Shown piece by piece: positions 16,872 to 25,258 of a DNA stretch of 64,000 nucleotides (its first letter is position 1; each line of letters begins with the position of its first letter). The notes under the pieces are model-generated. The model saw nothing but the letters and a program-made list of their open reading frames with translations. It was not told the origin of the DNA and ran no database searches. Location: the NCBI GenBank assembly GCA_002342685.1, contig DDQN01000089.1:1-64000 (forward strand), given 5' to 3'. The stretch comes from Vibrio sp. UBA2441 (lineage in GTDB: Bacteria > Pseudomonadota > Gammaproteobacteria > Enterobacterales > Vibrionaceae). The position numbers and the translations under genes are program-made.

Positions 16872-17447
16872 ATGAATATGCCAGCACATATCAGCACAGA
16901 TAACCATACGGAAAACGGATCTTTTATTGCTGAAGCGGTCTTCGCCGTCGAGACTTTAAAAAGTCAACAGGCACAAGAAAAACAAGATAAAGCGAAACAA
17001 CTTCTTGATACCTTGTTCCCGCTAAGCACTGGCAGCCACGCTAATGTATCCAGTTATTTGTTAGACGGTCGTCACTTGATGATGTTTTTCGACAATGGGC
17101 AGCACTGCGGGTTATCAAAAGCAGGACAGTTTGTCGCCTACACAGGGCAAAAGGCTTTTCCTGACTCAATTCTTTTGCGAGGAAAGGATGGCAGCCACAT
17201 TGAAGTAAGCTTTAAACGGGGAACGAATCAAGGCAATTATAATAACGTTGAAATTTCTGACATCCAATTTGAAACGTGTGCGACGTTTAGCCATGGCTGT
17301 GTCGACTCGTCTCTCGAGGCAATGCGACACTGGATAAGCTTGCTAAAAACCGATGATAACGGTCAGCCAAGAGCTTATCTTGATGACAAAGAGTTCACCG
17401 CAAAAAACGGAGAAGACTACTTGTTAACTTGTTGGTTTAAAAAATAG
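16872..17447 (+). CDS. Conserved hypothetical protein divergent from XRE regulator
   Basis: 191 residues, ATG 16872 behind AGAGGGCGAG. Soluble, no signal peptide or membrane segment. The N-terminal ~60 residues are helical and Gln/Lys-rich; the rest is beta-rich (SYLLDGRHLMMFFDNGQHCG, SHIEVSFKRGT). I do not recognise the family. It is divergent from the acyl-CoA-type regulator and may be its target. In other Vibrio I recall this regulator type lying next to glyoxylate-shunt genes, so this gene may be what remains beside it; that is only a guess. Confidence 0.75.
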   Translation: MNMPAHISTDNHTENGSFIAEAVFAVETLKSQQAQEKQDKAKQLLDTLFPLSTGSHANVSSYLLDGRHLMMFFDNGQHCGLSKAGQFVAYTGQKAFPDSILLRGKDGSHIEVSFKRGTNQGNYNNVEISDIQFETCATFSHGCVDSSLEAMRHWISLLKTDDNGQPRAYLDDKEFTAKNGEDYLLTCWFKK

Positions 17448-17465
17448 AAACTTTATCGCCTCCGT

Positions 17466-17660
17466 TTATTTTCTGCCGCTTCGACGAAGCGACGGTGATT
17501 TAGATGGAGGTTTTTTCTTCCGGCGATTTATCGATCTGTATTCTTGCCAAATAACCCAACTAAAGATAATTAACCCTATTAAGGTGACCAATACAATAAT
17601 CCAGTTAATTACGTTGCAAACCGCTGCAGGCTCACAAGGCATATAAATCTCAATCTGCAT
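17466..17660 (-). CDS. Small single-pass membrane protein
   Basis: 64 residues; AGGGA lies about 6 bases before ATG 17660. One membrane segment at about residues 16-40 (VINWIIVLVTLIGLIIFSWVIW), followed by a very basic tail (INRRKKKPPSKSPSLRRSGR) that should stay in the cytoplasm. No family recognised. The good ribosome-binding site and clean topology argue for a real gene. Confidence 0.6.
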   Translation of the reverse strand: MQIEIYMPCEPAAVCNVINWIIVLVTLIGLIIFSWVIWQEYRSINRRKKKPPSKSPSLRRSGRK

Positions 17661-17700
17661 GCGTATCCCTACGTTTAACCAGCATTCTCTACAATAGACC

Positions 17701-18210
17701 TTAGCCTTCAGTTTTTCCTTTCAGGTTTAAATAAATCATGTACAACCTGGCATCAAACTCTAATTGGTGGTATTCCGGATCCATGTGACAACACAAAGAA
17801 TAAAACGCCTTATTGTGTTCTTTTTCCCGTAGATGAGCCAATTCATGAATCACCAACATACGCAATAAAGCTTCCGGTGCATTTTTAAACACGCTGGCAA
17901 TTCGTATTTCGTTCTTTGATTTGAGTTTCCCACCATGAGATCTTGAAATGAAACTATGGAGGCCAAGAGCGTTGTTTATAAGATGTATCTTTCCATCGTA
18001 TATCACTTTGCTAACAGGCGAACTTTTTTTGATATGACGATTTTTAATCGCCATGGCATAGTCAAATAACGCCTTTTCACTTTTAACCTGATGGCGGTCA
18101 GGGTACCGTTGATCAAACCACCCTATGAACTTGCCTGTGCTTATCAAGTGTTCAACTTGAGAAACAATAGACTCAGGATAGCCTTGAATTGAATGAAGTA
18201 TAGGGTTCAT
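17701..18210 (-). CDS. YgjP-like M48-type metallopeptidase-fold protein
   Basis: 169 residues. The zinc motif HELAHLREKEHNKAFY (HExxH with downstream His) is intact, and the C-terminal CCHMDPEYHQLEF matches YgjP/DUF45-type proteins. These are small cytoplasmic proteins related to zinc metallopeptidases; substrates are not known. Spacing to the small membrane protein gene is 40 bases on the same strand, so the two may share a transcript. Confidence 0.8.
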   Translation of the reverse strand: MNPILHSIQGYPESIVSQVEHLISTGKFIGWFDQRYPDRHQVKSEKALFDYAMAIKNRHIKKSSPVSKVIYDGKIHLINNALGLHSFISRSHGGKLKSKNEIRIASVFKNAPEALLRMLVIHELAHLREKEHNKAFYSLCCHMDPEYHQLEFDARLYMIYLNLKGKTEG

Positions 18211-18379
18211 GATTATCTCAATGCAGAAAAGAGTGGCATTGTATGCACCCCTTGTTGTTAATGCTACTGTTCATCAAAACAATCAACAACGGATAAACGC
18301 ACTGTTGATTCGACATAGTTAAATTAGTTACAATCGCGCATTATGCATATTGATAAGCCAAAAGTCAGGTATTGCTCAC

Positions 18380-18613
18380 GTGAAAAGAGTTGTTTTATAC
18401 ATAAGTGACAAATGTCCACATTGCAAAGATGCACAACGTTATCTTGACTCTAAGGGGATTAAGTATCGATTAACTAACGCTAAAATGCAGCGAGGCAGAA
18501 AAGAATTAGAAGCATTAGGCGCACGCTCCGTTCCGGTACTAAAAATTGGTGATCAGATAATGGTAGGCTGGAATCAAAAAAACTTTGATCGTATGTATGG
18601 TGGGAAGAACTAA
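18380..18613 (+). CDS. Glutaredoxin-family protein
   Basis: 77 residues from GTG 18380 (VKRVVLYISDKCPHCKDAQR); a TTG at 18350 would add 10 residues without support. The thioredoxin-fold redox motif is CPHC (residues 12-15 of this start), with the cis-Pro in ARSVPVLKIG. Short glutaredoxin-like protein that likely reduces disulfides or mixed disulfides in the cytoplasm. It overlaps the convergent GGDEF gene by 4 bases. Confidence 0.85.
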   Translation: MKRVVLYISDKCPHCKDAQRYLDSKGIKYRLTNAKMQRGRKELEALGARSVPVLKIGDQIMVGWNQKNFDRMYGGKN

Positions 18614-19665
18614 TTAAACGTTTCCTGGCAATAGACCACTTTATCTCTACCCGTTGATTTTGCTTCATAAAGTGCTTTGTCTGCACACGATAAAATCTTA
18701 TCAATCCTATCTTTCGCTGCCGGTGTAGATCCTTTAACACAACTAAAGTGACAAGCACCCGCTGAGATAGTTAAAAAATGCTCGTTTAAAATTATATGGC
18801 GAGTGGATTTCATAAGCCTATCTATTTTTATTTGTCTACTCTCCATGGTCGAATCAGGCAACCAAACGACAAACTCCTCTCCGCCAAATCGAGCGATAAA
18901 ATCTTTTTTGCCAATACAAGTTTTAAGCCTTTGAGCCACTTCCTTTAGCACTTCATCACCTTTTTGGTGGCCAAAAGTATCATTAACCATTTTAAAATAA
19001 TCTAAGTCAATGATAACAATAGTCCCTTCTCCACCAGCATAACTCACTTGTTCCATCTGACGATTGATGGTTTCAAACAGCTGCCTGCGGTTTGGTATCT
19101 TAGTAAGTAAATCAAAATTGGCCTGATATTCTAACTGTTGGTTGAGCGAAAGAAGTTCTCTTTCCTGCTTGTGACGTAAAAGCTCCGACTCTACCCAAGA
19201 CGCCATTAAACGAATAAGGTCAATATCCGATTGAGAAAACGGTTCCTGTCTAATATTCATACTGGAAAAGTTTAATGTTCCATAAAGCTCATCATTTAGG
19301 TAGATAGGAACGCCAATATAGCTCTCTAACCGACAGGATTTATAAGAAGGATGATTAGCGAATACTGGGTTAGATCCTGCATGCTCAACGGTAACTGGCT
19401 GGTGTGAACGACAGGTCAGCGCACAATAAGTCTCTTCATACTCGAAAAAATCACCTTGGTTAATATCAATCTCTTCAGGTGTGACACACTGGATAACCTT
19501 ATACTTTTCATTCTCAACATTCGATAAAATAGCGATATCTAAGTTGTATTGTTCTAACCCTAGCATTAGTAGTTGTAGAATCTGAATATCAAACCCTTTT
19601 TGGTAATCGCTTGTCACTTGATATAAGCGTCTAATAATCCATTCTGTTTGGCTGGGTTTATCCAT
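18610..19665 (-). CDS. GAF-GGDEF diguanylate cyclase
   Basis: 351 residues. Residues ~10-165 form a GAF sensor domain (YESYIGVPIYLNDELYGTLNF as two overlapping pieces), and ~180-345 a GGDEF domain with the active motif RFGGEEF. The RxxD inhibitory site is not intact (GKKD before the motif), so product feedback may be weak. No membrane segment: a cytosolic enzyme sensing a small molecule or redox state through GAF. It makes cyclic-di-GMP and counterbalances the EAL protein at 13.3-14.5 kb. Confidence 0.92.
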   Translation of the reverse strand: MDKPSQTEWIIRRLYQVTSDYQKGFDIQILQLLMLGLEQYNLDIAILSNVENEKYKVIQCVTPEEIDINQGDFFEYEETYCALTCRSHQPVTVEHAGSNPVFANHPSYKSCRLESYIGVPIYLNDELYGTLNFSSMNIRQEPFSQSDIDLIRLMASWVESELLRHKQERELLSLNQQLEYQANFDLLTKIPNRRQLFETINRQMEQVSYAGGEGTIVIIDLDYFKMVNDTFGHQKGDEVLKEVAQRLKTCIGKKDFIARFGGEEFVVWLPDSTMESRQIKIDRLMKSTRHIILNEHFLTISAGACHFSCVKGSTPAAKDRIDKILSCADKALYEAKSTGRDKVVYCQETFN

Positions 19666-19846
19666 TATTAGCTCACTATCTGTTATTATTTTCTTTATTA
19701 GTTAAATTATCATAGTCAAAATTTCACCTTTTTAACTACTTAAACATCACGTAAATGCATTTAGTTTCAATTCATTTTCCTTTAAATTCTGCATCTTGAA
19801 ATAATTTGAGTATAATCACAGCTCAATTGAAAACCCGGACAGCAGA

Positions 19847-20419
19847 ATGAAACTAAGTAAGCTCACCCAACCGTTATACGACCATATATATAAAGACATA
19901 CTTGAATTTCGATTAACCTTTGATCTTCCTGTAGAAGACAGCGCTTCTATGACCGATGCATCTGACACTCTTCATACGTCTTTAATCATTGAAGAACTAA
20001 CAGAGCTTGCACAGGCCGATTGTAAAGAAGAACAAGCCGATGCTATCGTCGATAGCGTTTACGTCTTAATGGGGCGCTTGGTTCAACTGGGAGAAGCTAA
20101 AATCAATGATAACTTTACGATAAGCTATTTGATTGATCTTCTTTTAAATGCTGCAGAAAATCTTGATATCAATTTTGTACCTTGTTGGGACGAAGTTCAC
20201 TCTAGCAATATGAGTAAAGTCTGCCGAAATCAACAAGAGTATAGTGAAACTGAAGCTTTTTACGCAGAACAAGGGATAGCATTAAACGCAGTAGAAAAAG
20301 GAAACTATATTATTGCGAAATGTGCACAAGATTTTGTATCAAAAAACAAAACCATCCGTGCTGGGAAAGTGCTTAAATCTGTTTATTACCGACCTGCAAA
20401 CCTTGCTGATTTGGTTTAA
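19847..20419 (+). CDS. MazG-like nucleotide pyrophosphohydrolase-fold protein
   Basis: 190 residues, ATG 19847. The all-alpha NTP pyrophosphatase signature is present: EELTELAQAD (ExxE) followed by DAIVDSVYVLMG (DxxxD). The rest resembles phosphoribosyl-ATP pyrophosphohydrolase-like proteins (CWDEVHSSNMSKVC). It probably hydrolyses (d)NTPs or related nucleotides; substrate not deducible. Single-gene unit. Confidence 0.75.
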   Translation: MKLSKLTQPLYDHIYKDILEFRLTFDLPVEDSASMTDASDTLHTSLIIEELTELAQADCKEEQADAIVDSVYVLMGRLVQLGEAKINDNFTISYLIDLLLNAAENLDINFVPCWDEVHSSNMSKVCRNQQEYSETEAFYAEQGIALNAVEKGNYIIAKCAQDFVSKNKTIRAGKVLKSVYYRPANLADLV

Positions 20420-20439
20420 TACAAAGACTTAATTGAATA

Positions 20440-20488
20440 AAAAATGCGCCTTCTAAATGCTCATTATCGAGTAGCGTAAAGAAGGCGC
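20440..20488 (-). terminator. Putative terminator for astE transcript
   Basis: On the minus strand GCGCCTTCT (from 20488) pairs with AGAAGGCGC (ending 20446), with a 25-base loop, followed by ATTTTTTATT. It lies about 170 bases past astE and just after the convergent MazG-like gene. The large loop lowers confidence. Confidence 0.5.
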
Positions 20489-20660
20489 CAATGCAAAACA
20501 AAAGTATAACGAGAATGTATCACTCTATTACTTGCCAAATGCGTGCCAAATCCTCACCAACAACAAAAAACAAATAAACACTTGTTTTTAAAGGGGAATA
20601 ATTTAAAGGCTACATTTGGCTGACTTTTGTTAATGCACTGCATTTGTGCTCTATGCACCA

Positions 20661-21692
20661 TTAATCATAAACCAGTTGGTCATCTTCATATCGGGTTTCA
20701 ACCAAAGAGACCATTAGCGCTGCACGCTGACCTACAGCAACATTCTTATTCGGGAAAACGACCGCTTCATGCTCAACCTTAGCGAAAAGTAGTTTATCTC
20801 CGTCGTGACCTAGCACCTGTCCATGCTCAAATTGAGTAAAGTTTTCAATTTCATCACTGAAATTAAACCCAAAATCTTCATGTAAACGCCTAATAGTCTG
20901 GGTAACGCGATAAGTTATCAGGGGTTTAGCTTCTATAGATTCAAGTTGATAGCTGACTAGCCCTCTTAGTGCACGATCAAAGCTAGTCATTAAAGTAAGG
21001 TCATTTTCTCCCAAAGGAGAAACTTTACCCAACTCTAATGTTAGTGCCTGAGCGGCAAAGTGTTCTCCACTAAACCAGCTAAAAGTACTCGCTGGTGAGT
21101 TCGATAATAATATCGCTTCAACTTCTGCTTTCTGAAGAAATGAAATAAGTGCCTGATGGCGGGTTTTACTGTTAGTGACTTTTGGGCTCACAGCAAAGGT
21201 GTAATGCTTAGAGCGCCGGATTGCACAATGTAAATCTAGGTGCCAGCGCTGACTTTCTTGGGTAGACTCATAAAAATCGCTGACCGTTGACTTGTGCACT
21301 TCAGCAATCTTATGTTCAATCGAATTTTCATGCGGCTTTTCATCAAATAATCGATTTAAATTTTCATCCAAAAATCGAACATGCTTATTCGTCGCTTCAG
21401 GATGTCCAAGTATAAATAAACATCGCTCTGTGAGCCTAATATTGCCACTGATAATATCAGAAACCAAGTTATCAACCAGTTCCATTGGCGCGGTTTCATC
21501 GCCATGTATACCAGCAGATATAACGATAGATTTAGTGTTGTCCGACATTGTTTTTGGAACGACTTCAAGCACCCCTCTCATAAGGAGCTTGATGCTCAGC
21601 CCTGCAGGTGTTTCTACACAGAAGGCCGGCATTTCAACGTTTAGATCCAAAGTGTCGTATAAAAAAGACTGACGAAACAAAGGTTTTACCAT
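20661..21692 (-). CDS. astE: Succinylglutamate desuccinylase
   Basis: 343 residues. Zinc carboxypeptidase-like fold with GIHGDETAPMEL (zinc His and Glu), LGHPEA, ENLNRLF and the second zinc His in WHLDLHCAIR. The enzyme releases succinate and glutamate in the last step of the arginine succinyltransferase pathway. The other ast genes are not in the window, so it is separated from them, as I recall in Vibrio. ATG 21692 has AAAGG upstream. Confidence 0.93.
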   Translation of the reverse strand: MVKPLFRQSFLYDTLDLNVEMPAFCVETPAGLSIKLLMRGVLEVVPKTMSDNTKSIVISAGIHGDETAPMELVDNLVSDIISGNIRLTERCLFILGHPEATNKHVRFLDENLNRLFDEKPHENSIEHKIAEVHKSTVSDFYESTQESQRWHLDLHCAIRRSKHYTFAVSPKVTNSKTRHQALISFLQKAEVEAILLSNSPASTFSWFSGEHFAAQALTLELGKVSPLGENDLTLMTSFDRALRGLVSYQLESIEAKPLITYRVTQTIRRLHEDFGFNFSDEIENFTQFEHGQVLGHDGDKLLFAKVEHEAVVFPNKNVAVGQRAALMVSLVETRYEDDQLVYD

Positions 21693-21872
21693 GGGTGATG
21701 AACTCCACTATTACATCTGGATATTACTGATTTTAGCTAAAACGAGTATGTTAATAAGATATCATGATAAAGAATGTTCACCACTTCTCAAATATGCCAT
21801 CCAATAGCGCATTAGATGAAATAAGTCAGGCCTTCTTATTCTCTTAATACTCGTTCATGTCTCTCTGGCTGT

Positions 21873-22901
21873 TCAGACAGTGACTCCAGCACTTTCAAAA
21901 CTTGCCATATGATTATAAAACTCGGCAGCGGCATTAATTAAAGGCATCGCAAGTGCTGCTCCTGTACCTTCTCCTAAACGCAGCTCTAAATCCAGTAAAG
22001 GCTGTGCGTCGAGCTCTTCTAACAATAATTGATGACCGGATTCATGAGATTTATGAGCGAATATCATAAGTTCACGACAATTAGGGTCAATAATCGATGC
22101 AACATAAGCCGCGCTGCTAATTATAAAACCATCTACTAGGATTGGAACATTGCGTTCCGCAGCGCCTAACATTGCCCCGACAGCCTGTACAATTTCAAAA
22201 CCACCAACTTCTGCGAGAACTTCTTTTGCACTTAACCCTTTACAGCGTTTCACTCCTTGTGAAACCAACGCAACTTTATTAGAAAACTGTTCAGCACTGA
22301 TCCCTGTTCCGTAGCCAACACAAATGCTTGGATCTTTTCCAGAAAGAGCACTCAATATCGCTGCCGCTGAACTAGTATTGCCAATACCCATTTCACCGCA
22401 GAGTAAGATATCAGTTCCCTCTTTGATACATTGTTCTGCCAAAGACTTTCCTTTAGCCAAACCTTCCTCTACCTGAGCCATACTCATGGCTGATTCTTTG
22501 CCAAGGTTGTTTGTTCTGACGCCCAGTCTCTGCACAACAAAATTTTCAGCGTCGGTTTCTACTGGCAACAATATTCCTGTATCAACAATTTTCAGATCAA
22601 TATTGTTAATTCTGCAGAAACAATTAATTGCAGCACCACCATTTAGAAAATTAATTACCATCTGTTGAGTGACAGCACTTGGTGCAATACTAACACCTTC
22701 GTCAGCAATACCATGATCGCCAGCAAAGACCAACATAGTAGGCTTAGCAACCTGAACGTTAGTGACAGCGTCACTACGACCCTGACTTTGTATCAAGGCG
22801 AGTTGATAAGCCACTTTTTCAAGTAGGCCTAATGCGCCTAACGGCTTAGTTTTCTGGTCAATTCGGTGTGAGATAGCTTGGGCGTATTTTTTATCTAACA
22901 T
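21873..22901 (-). CDS. cobT: Nicotinate-nucleotide:dimethylbenzimidazole phosphoribosyltransferase
   Basis: 342 residues from ATG 22901 (MLDKKYAQAISHRIDQ); ATG 22907 two codons upstream is equally possible, and the open frame to 22979 is longer than the family. Motifs: KTKPLGALGLLE at the N-terminus, VFAGDHGIADEGVS, LNGGAAINCF, GEMGIGNTSSAAAI, KSHESGH and the C-terminal LGEGTGAALAMPL with the catalytic Glu. The enzyme activates the lower ligand for cobalamin assembly. No cobS or cobU adjoins it and no cobalamin riboswitch is visible. Confidence 0.93.
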   Translation of the reverse strand: MLDKKYAQAISHRIDQKTKPLGALGLLEKVAYQLALIQSQGRSDAVTNVQVAKPTMLVFAGDHGIADEGVSIAPSAVTQQMVINFLNGGAAINCFCRINNIDLKIVDTGILLPVETDAENFVVQRLGVRTNNLGKESAMSMAQVEEGLAKGKSLAEQCIKEGTDILLCGEMGIGNTSSAAAILSALSGKDPSICVGYGTGISAEQFSNKVALVSQGVKRCKGLSAKEVLAEVGGFEIVQAVGAMLGAAERNVPILVDGFIISSAAYVASIIDPNCRELMIFAHKSHESGHQLLLEELDAQPLLDLELRLGEGTGAALAMPLINAAAEFYNHMASFESAGVTV

Positions 22902-23046
22902 TAGCATTCTTTTATCTAATATGATGTCACTTAAACAAATACAATATGCGTGGCTTTGTTTATTGCGCATCCATGGCAAATATTGAGTACTGAGTGTACT
23001 TATCAGAGAGTCTATTGGCTATTAAAAAATGAGTATAATTAACGTG

Positions 23047-24000
23047 TTATTTCATTAAGCCAGTTTTTATCGCCACATCTTGTATCGTTATTTGCAGTTG
23101 ATCGGCAATGTCTTTCAAATAAGACATCTCTTCTTCTGTAAACGGATGTATCAGTATTTTCTCAACACCTCTACGAGAAACGACAGTAGGAAGGCTCAGC
23201 ACCACATCATTAAGCCCATACTGACCTTGAATCAAAGTCCCTATTGGCAGTACCGACTTCTCATCAATCATGATGGCTTGAATAATACGAAATACGCTGG
23301 CGGCAATACCATGCGTTGTATTCTGTTTTTTAGTGAAAATATCAAAGCCCGCTTGTCGAACCTCATCAAGCAATTCTGTTGCGTCTATTTTTTCTAACCC
23401 GTTCGTTTCACAGTAATAATCCGCTGGTTGTCCAGCAATACTAATCAAACTTTTCGGTGTAAAGCAGTGACTACCATGCTCTCCCAAAACATAGCCAAAC
23501 ACGTTTTTAGGGTCTATGTCGGCTTTATCGGCAACAATAGTCATCAACCTAGCTGTATCGATCAAACAACCAGAACTGATTATTTGTGAAGAAGAAAAGC
23601 CCGTATTTGCAGCAACAAAATACGAAACTATGTCACAAGGATTGGTTACAACAATTAAGATCGCATTGGGTGCTACCTTCTCGACTTTTTTAGCAATATC
23701 CACACAAATCTTGCTATTAATTTCAGCCAGATCGAGTCTGGTTTGCCCCTGTTTTATCTGCGCACCTGCCGTAATAACCACAATATCTGCTCCGCGAAGC
23801 ATTTCGTAATCATCACCAGATTTAAGTAAGGTATTTTTACTAAAGGTCAACGCATTGGTATGACTAAAATCCAGCATCTCTCCGTTGGCTTTATCTCGGT
23901 TCAGGTCAATCAGTACCAACTCACTCACGCTACCTAATGTTAGCAAATAATTACATATACCAACGCCAACCGAACCCGCGCCTATTACCCCAATCTTCAT
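23047..24000 (-). CDS. L-lactate/2-hydroxyacid dehydrogenase (LDH/MDH family)
   Basis: 317 residues. Rossmann start MKIGVIGAGSVGVGICNYLL; catalytic Arg88 in QGQTRLDL, Asp/Arg pair in LIDTARL, and the catalytic His in GEHGSHCF. NAD-dependent reduction of a 2-keto acid is expected. The position that separates LDH (Gln102) from MDH (Arg102) holds Ile82 here (AGAQIKQGQTR), so substrate specificity may be broader, as in L-2-hydroxyisocaproate dehydrogenases. It stands alone. LDH-like overall; exact substrate uncertain. Confidence 0.85.
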   Translation of the reverse strand: MKIGVIGAGSVGVGICNYLLTLGSVSELVLIDLNRDKANGEMLDFSHTNALTFSKNTLLKSGDDYEMLRGADIVVITAGAQIKQGQTRLDLAEINSKICVDIAKKVEKVAPNAILIVVTNPCDIVSYFVAANTGFSSSQIISSGCLIDTARLMTIVADKADIDPKNVFGYVLGEHGSHCFTPKSLISIAGQPADYYCETNGLEKIDATELLDEVRQAGFDIFTKKQNTTHGIAASVFRIIQAIMIDEKSVLPIGTLIQGQYGLNDVVLSLPTVVSRRGVEKILIHPFTEEEMSYLKDIADQLQITIQDVAIKTGLMK

Positions 24001-24219
24001 ATATTCGTTCCTTGAAAGTCTCTTAATCTATCCACTTAATGACAATAACCCATGCAATGAAACAATTACAAACGCAAACACTATAAAAGTTCATATTTAG
24101 CAGAATTTTCTGCTGGTTTGTTCTCGGGTGAATGCCAGAAAACCAACCGAAATTACGCAGCTTTTTAAACAAAAGCTATAATTAAACGTGAGGAGATAAT
24201 AAAAGCAGGAGGTCATTTT

Positions 24220-24309
24220 ATGCTGCTAACGAGAACCTCAAAAAAGTCAAAGTCATCTAAAAAGGAAAAACAGAAGGCGAGAAAGTCTATTCCCATTTCA
24301 TTGACCTAA
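24220..24309 (+). CDS. Short basic 29-residue ORF
   Basis: ATG 24220 follows AGGAGGT at about 5 bases, one of the strongest ribosome-binding sites in the window. It encodes 29 residues, MLLTRTSKKSKSSKKEKQK followed by ARKSIPISLT, extremely Lys/Ser-rich and likely nucleic-acid binding or ribosome-associated. A terminator follows 5 bases after the stop, so it looks like an independent tiny transcription unit. Not recognised. Too short for usual gene callers. Confidence 0.6.
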   Translation: MLLTRTSKKSKSSKKEKQKARKSIPISLT

Positions 24310-24313
24310 CCAC

Positions 24314-24340
24314 GGGCTCTAACGAGCCCATATTTTTTTA
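24314..24340 (+). terminator. Intrinsic terminator after short basic ORF
   Basis: Stem GGGCTC (24314-24319) / GAGCCC (24324-24329), TAAC loop, followed by a T-rich run to 24340. Confidence 0.85.
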
Positions 24341-24428
24341 TAGTGATATTAACAGGTTAGACAATTGACTATCGCAAATAAATCGTTAATGTTATTGCTA
24401 ATGGGATTAATGCAATAACGGACGTAAC

Positions 24429-25139
24429 ATGGATAAATTTGGTGGAGATACTACAGCGATCATTGCCGGTGCGAGCGGTTTAGTCGGACGTTCACTCACT
24501 GAACAACTCCTCAACGAGTCAGCGATTACGAAACTGCATGCCCTTGTCCGACACCCCTTGCAAATTCAAAATGATAAACTGAATCAAATTCAGGATGCCG
24601 AGTTACGAATAACTCAGTGGGACGATAACAATACCGCCCCTGACTTCGGATTTATCTGCCTTGGTACAACAATAAAACAAGCCGGAAGTAAATCGGCATT
24701 AGCCCACGTCGATTATGAAATGGTTTGCCAGGTTGCACAAACCATGAAACTCATTGGCGTTAAGCGCATTGCAGTGGTGTCTTGTTATGGTGCAAACGCC
24801 AGATCTCTCTCGCATTACCTGCGTTGTAAAGGAAGAATGGAAAAGACAATACTATCAATGAATTTTGACCGGGTTGTTTTTGTTCGCCCAGGCCCCCTTG
24901 CCGGAGAACGAATCCCACCAAGGAAAGACGAAGTTATTATTGGCCATTTGCTTCGGCTGGTAAGTCCTATGATGATCGGCCCTCTCGCCAATTTCAAACC
25001 AATTGAAGCCGATAATGTGGCCCGTAGCATGCTATTTTCACTGTTTCAGCCACATCGCACACCAGCGGATAAGTACATTACCCTTAACACTCCTCAAATG
25101 AATCGACTATTACAAAGTTACCATTTCGTTTCATCCTGA
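24429..25139 (+). CDS. NAD(P)H-binding Rossmann protein (SDR-like, YbjT/TIP30 type)
   Basis: 236 residues. Nucleotide-binding loop AIIAGASGLVGRSLTEQLL near the start; ICLGTTIKQAGSKSA and RIAVVSCYGANARS mark strands of the Rossmann fold; a YxxxK-type pair is replaced by HYLRCKGRMEK. An atypical short-chain dehydrogenase/epimerase relative without an assignable substrate. It precedes sbcB by 119 bases. Confidence 0.82.
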   Translation: MDKFGGDTTAIIAGASGLVGRSLTEQLLNESAITKLHALVRHPLQIQNDKLNQIQDAELRITQWDDNNTAPDFGFICLGTTIKQAGSKSALAHVDYEMVCQVAQTMKLIGVKRIAVVSCYGANARSLSHYLRCKGRMEKTILSMNFDRVVFVRPGPLAGERIPPRKDEVIIGHLLRLVSPMMIGPLANFKPIEADNVARSMLFSLFQPHRTPADKYITLNTPQMNRLLQSYHFVSS

Positions 25140-25258
25140 AACGATATTGGCTGGTAATTTGGATACTTTTGAAGCACATACCACTGCGTGGATTGCTATG
25201 CACTGCTAGCAATGGTCTAATGTTATTAACAAGCCTTCATATTTATCTGGTTCACTAA

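Noticed and set aside
22902..23046. Search for a cobalamin riboswitch upstream of cobT
   Set aside because: The spacer is too short and shows neither a B12-box-like motif nor suitable hairpins.
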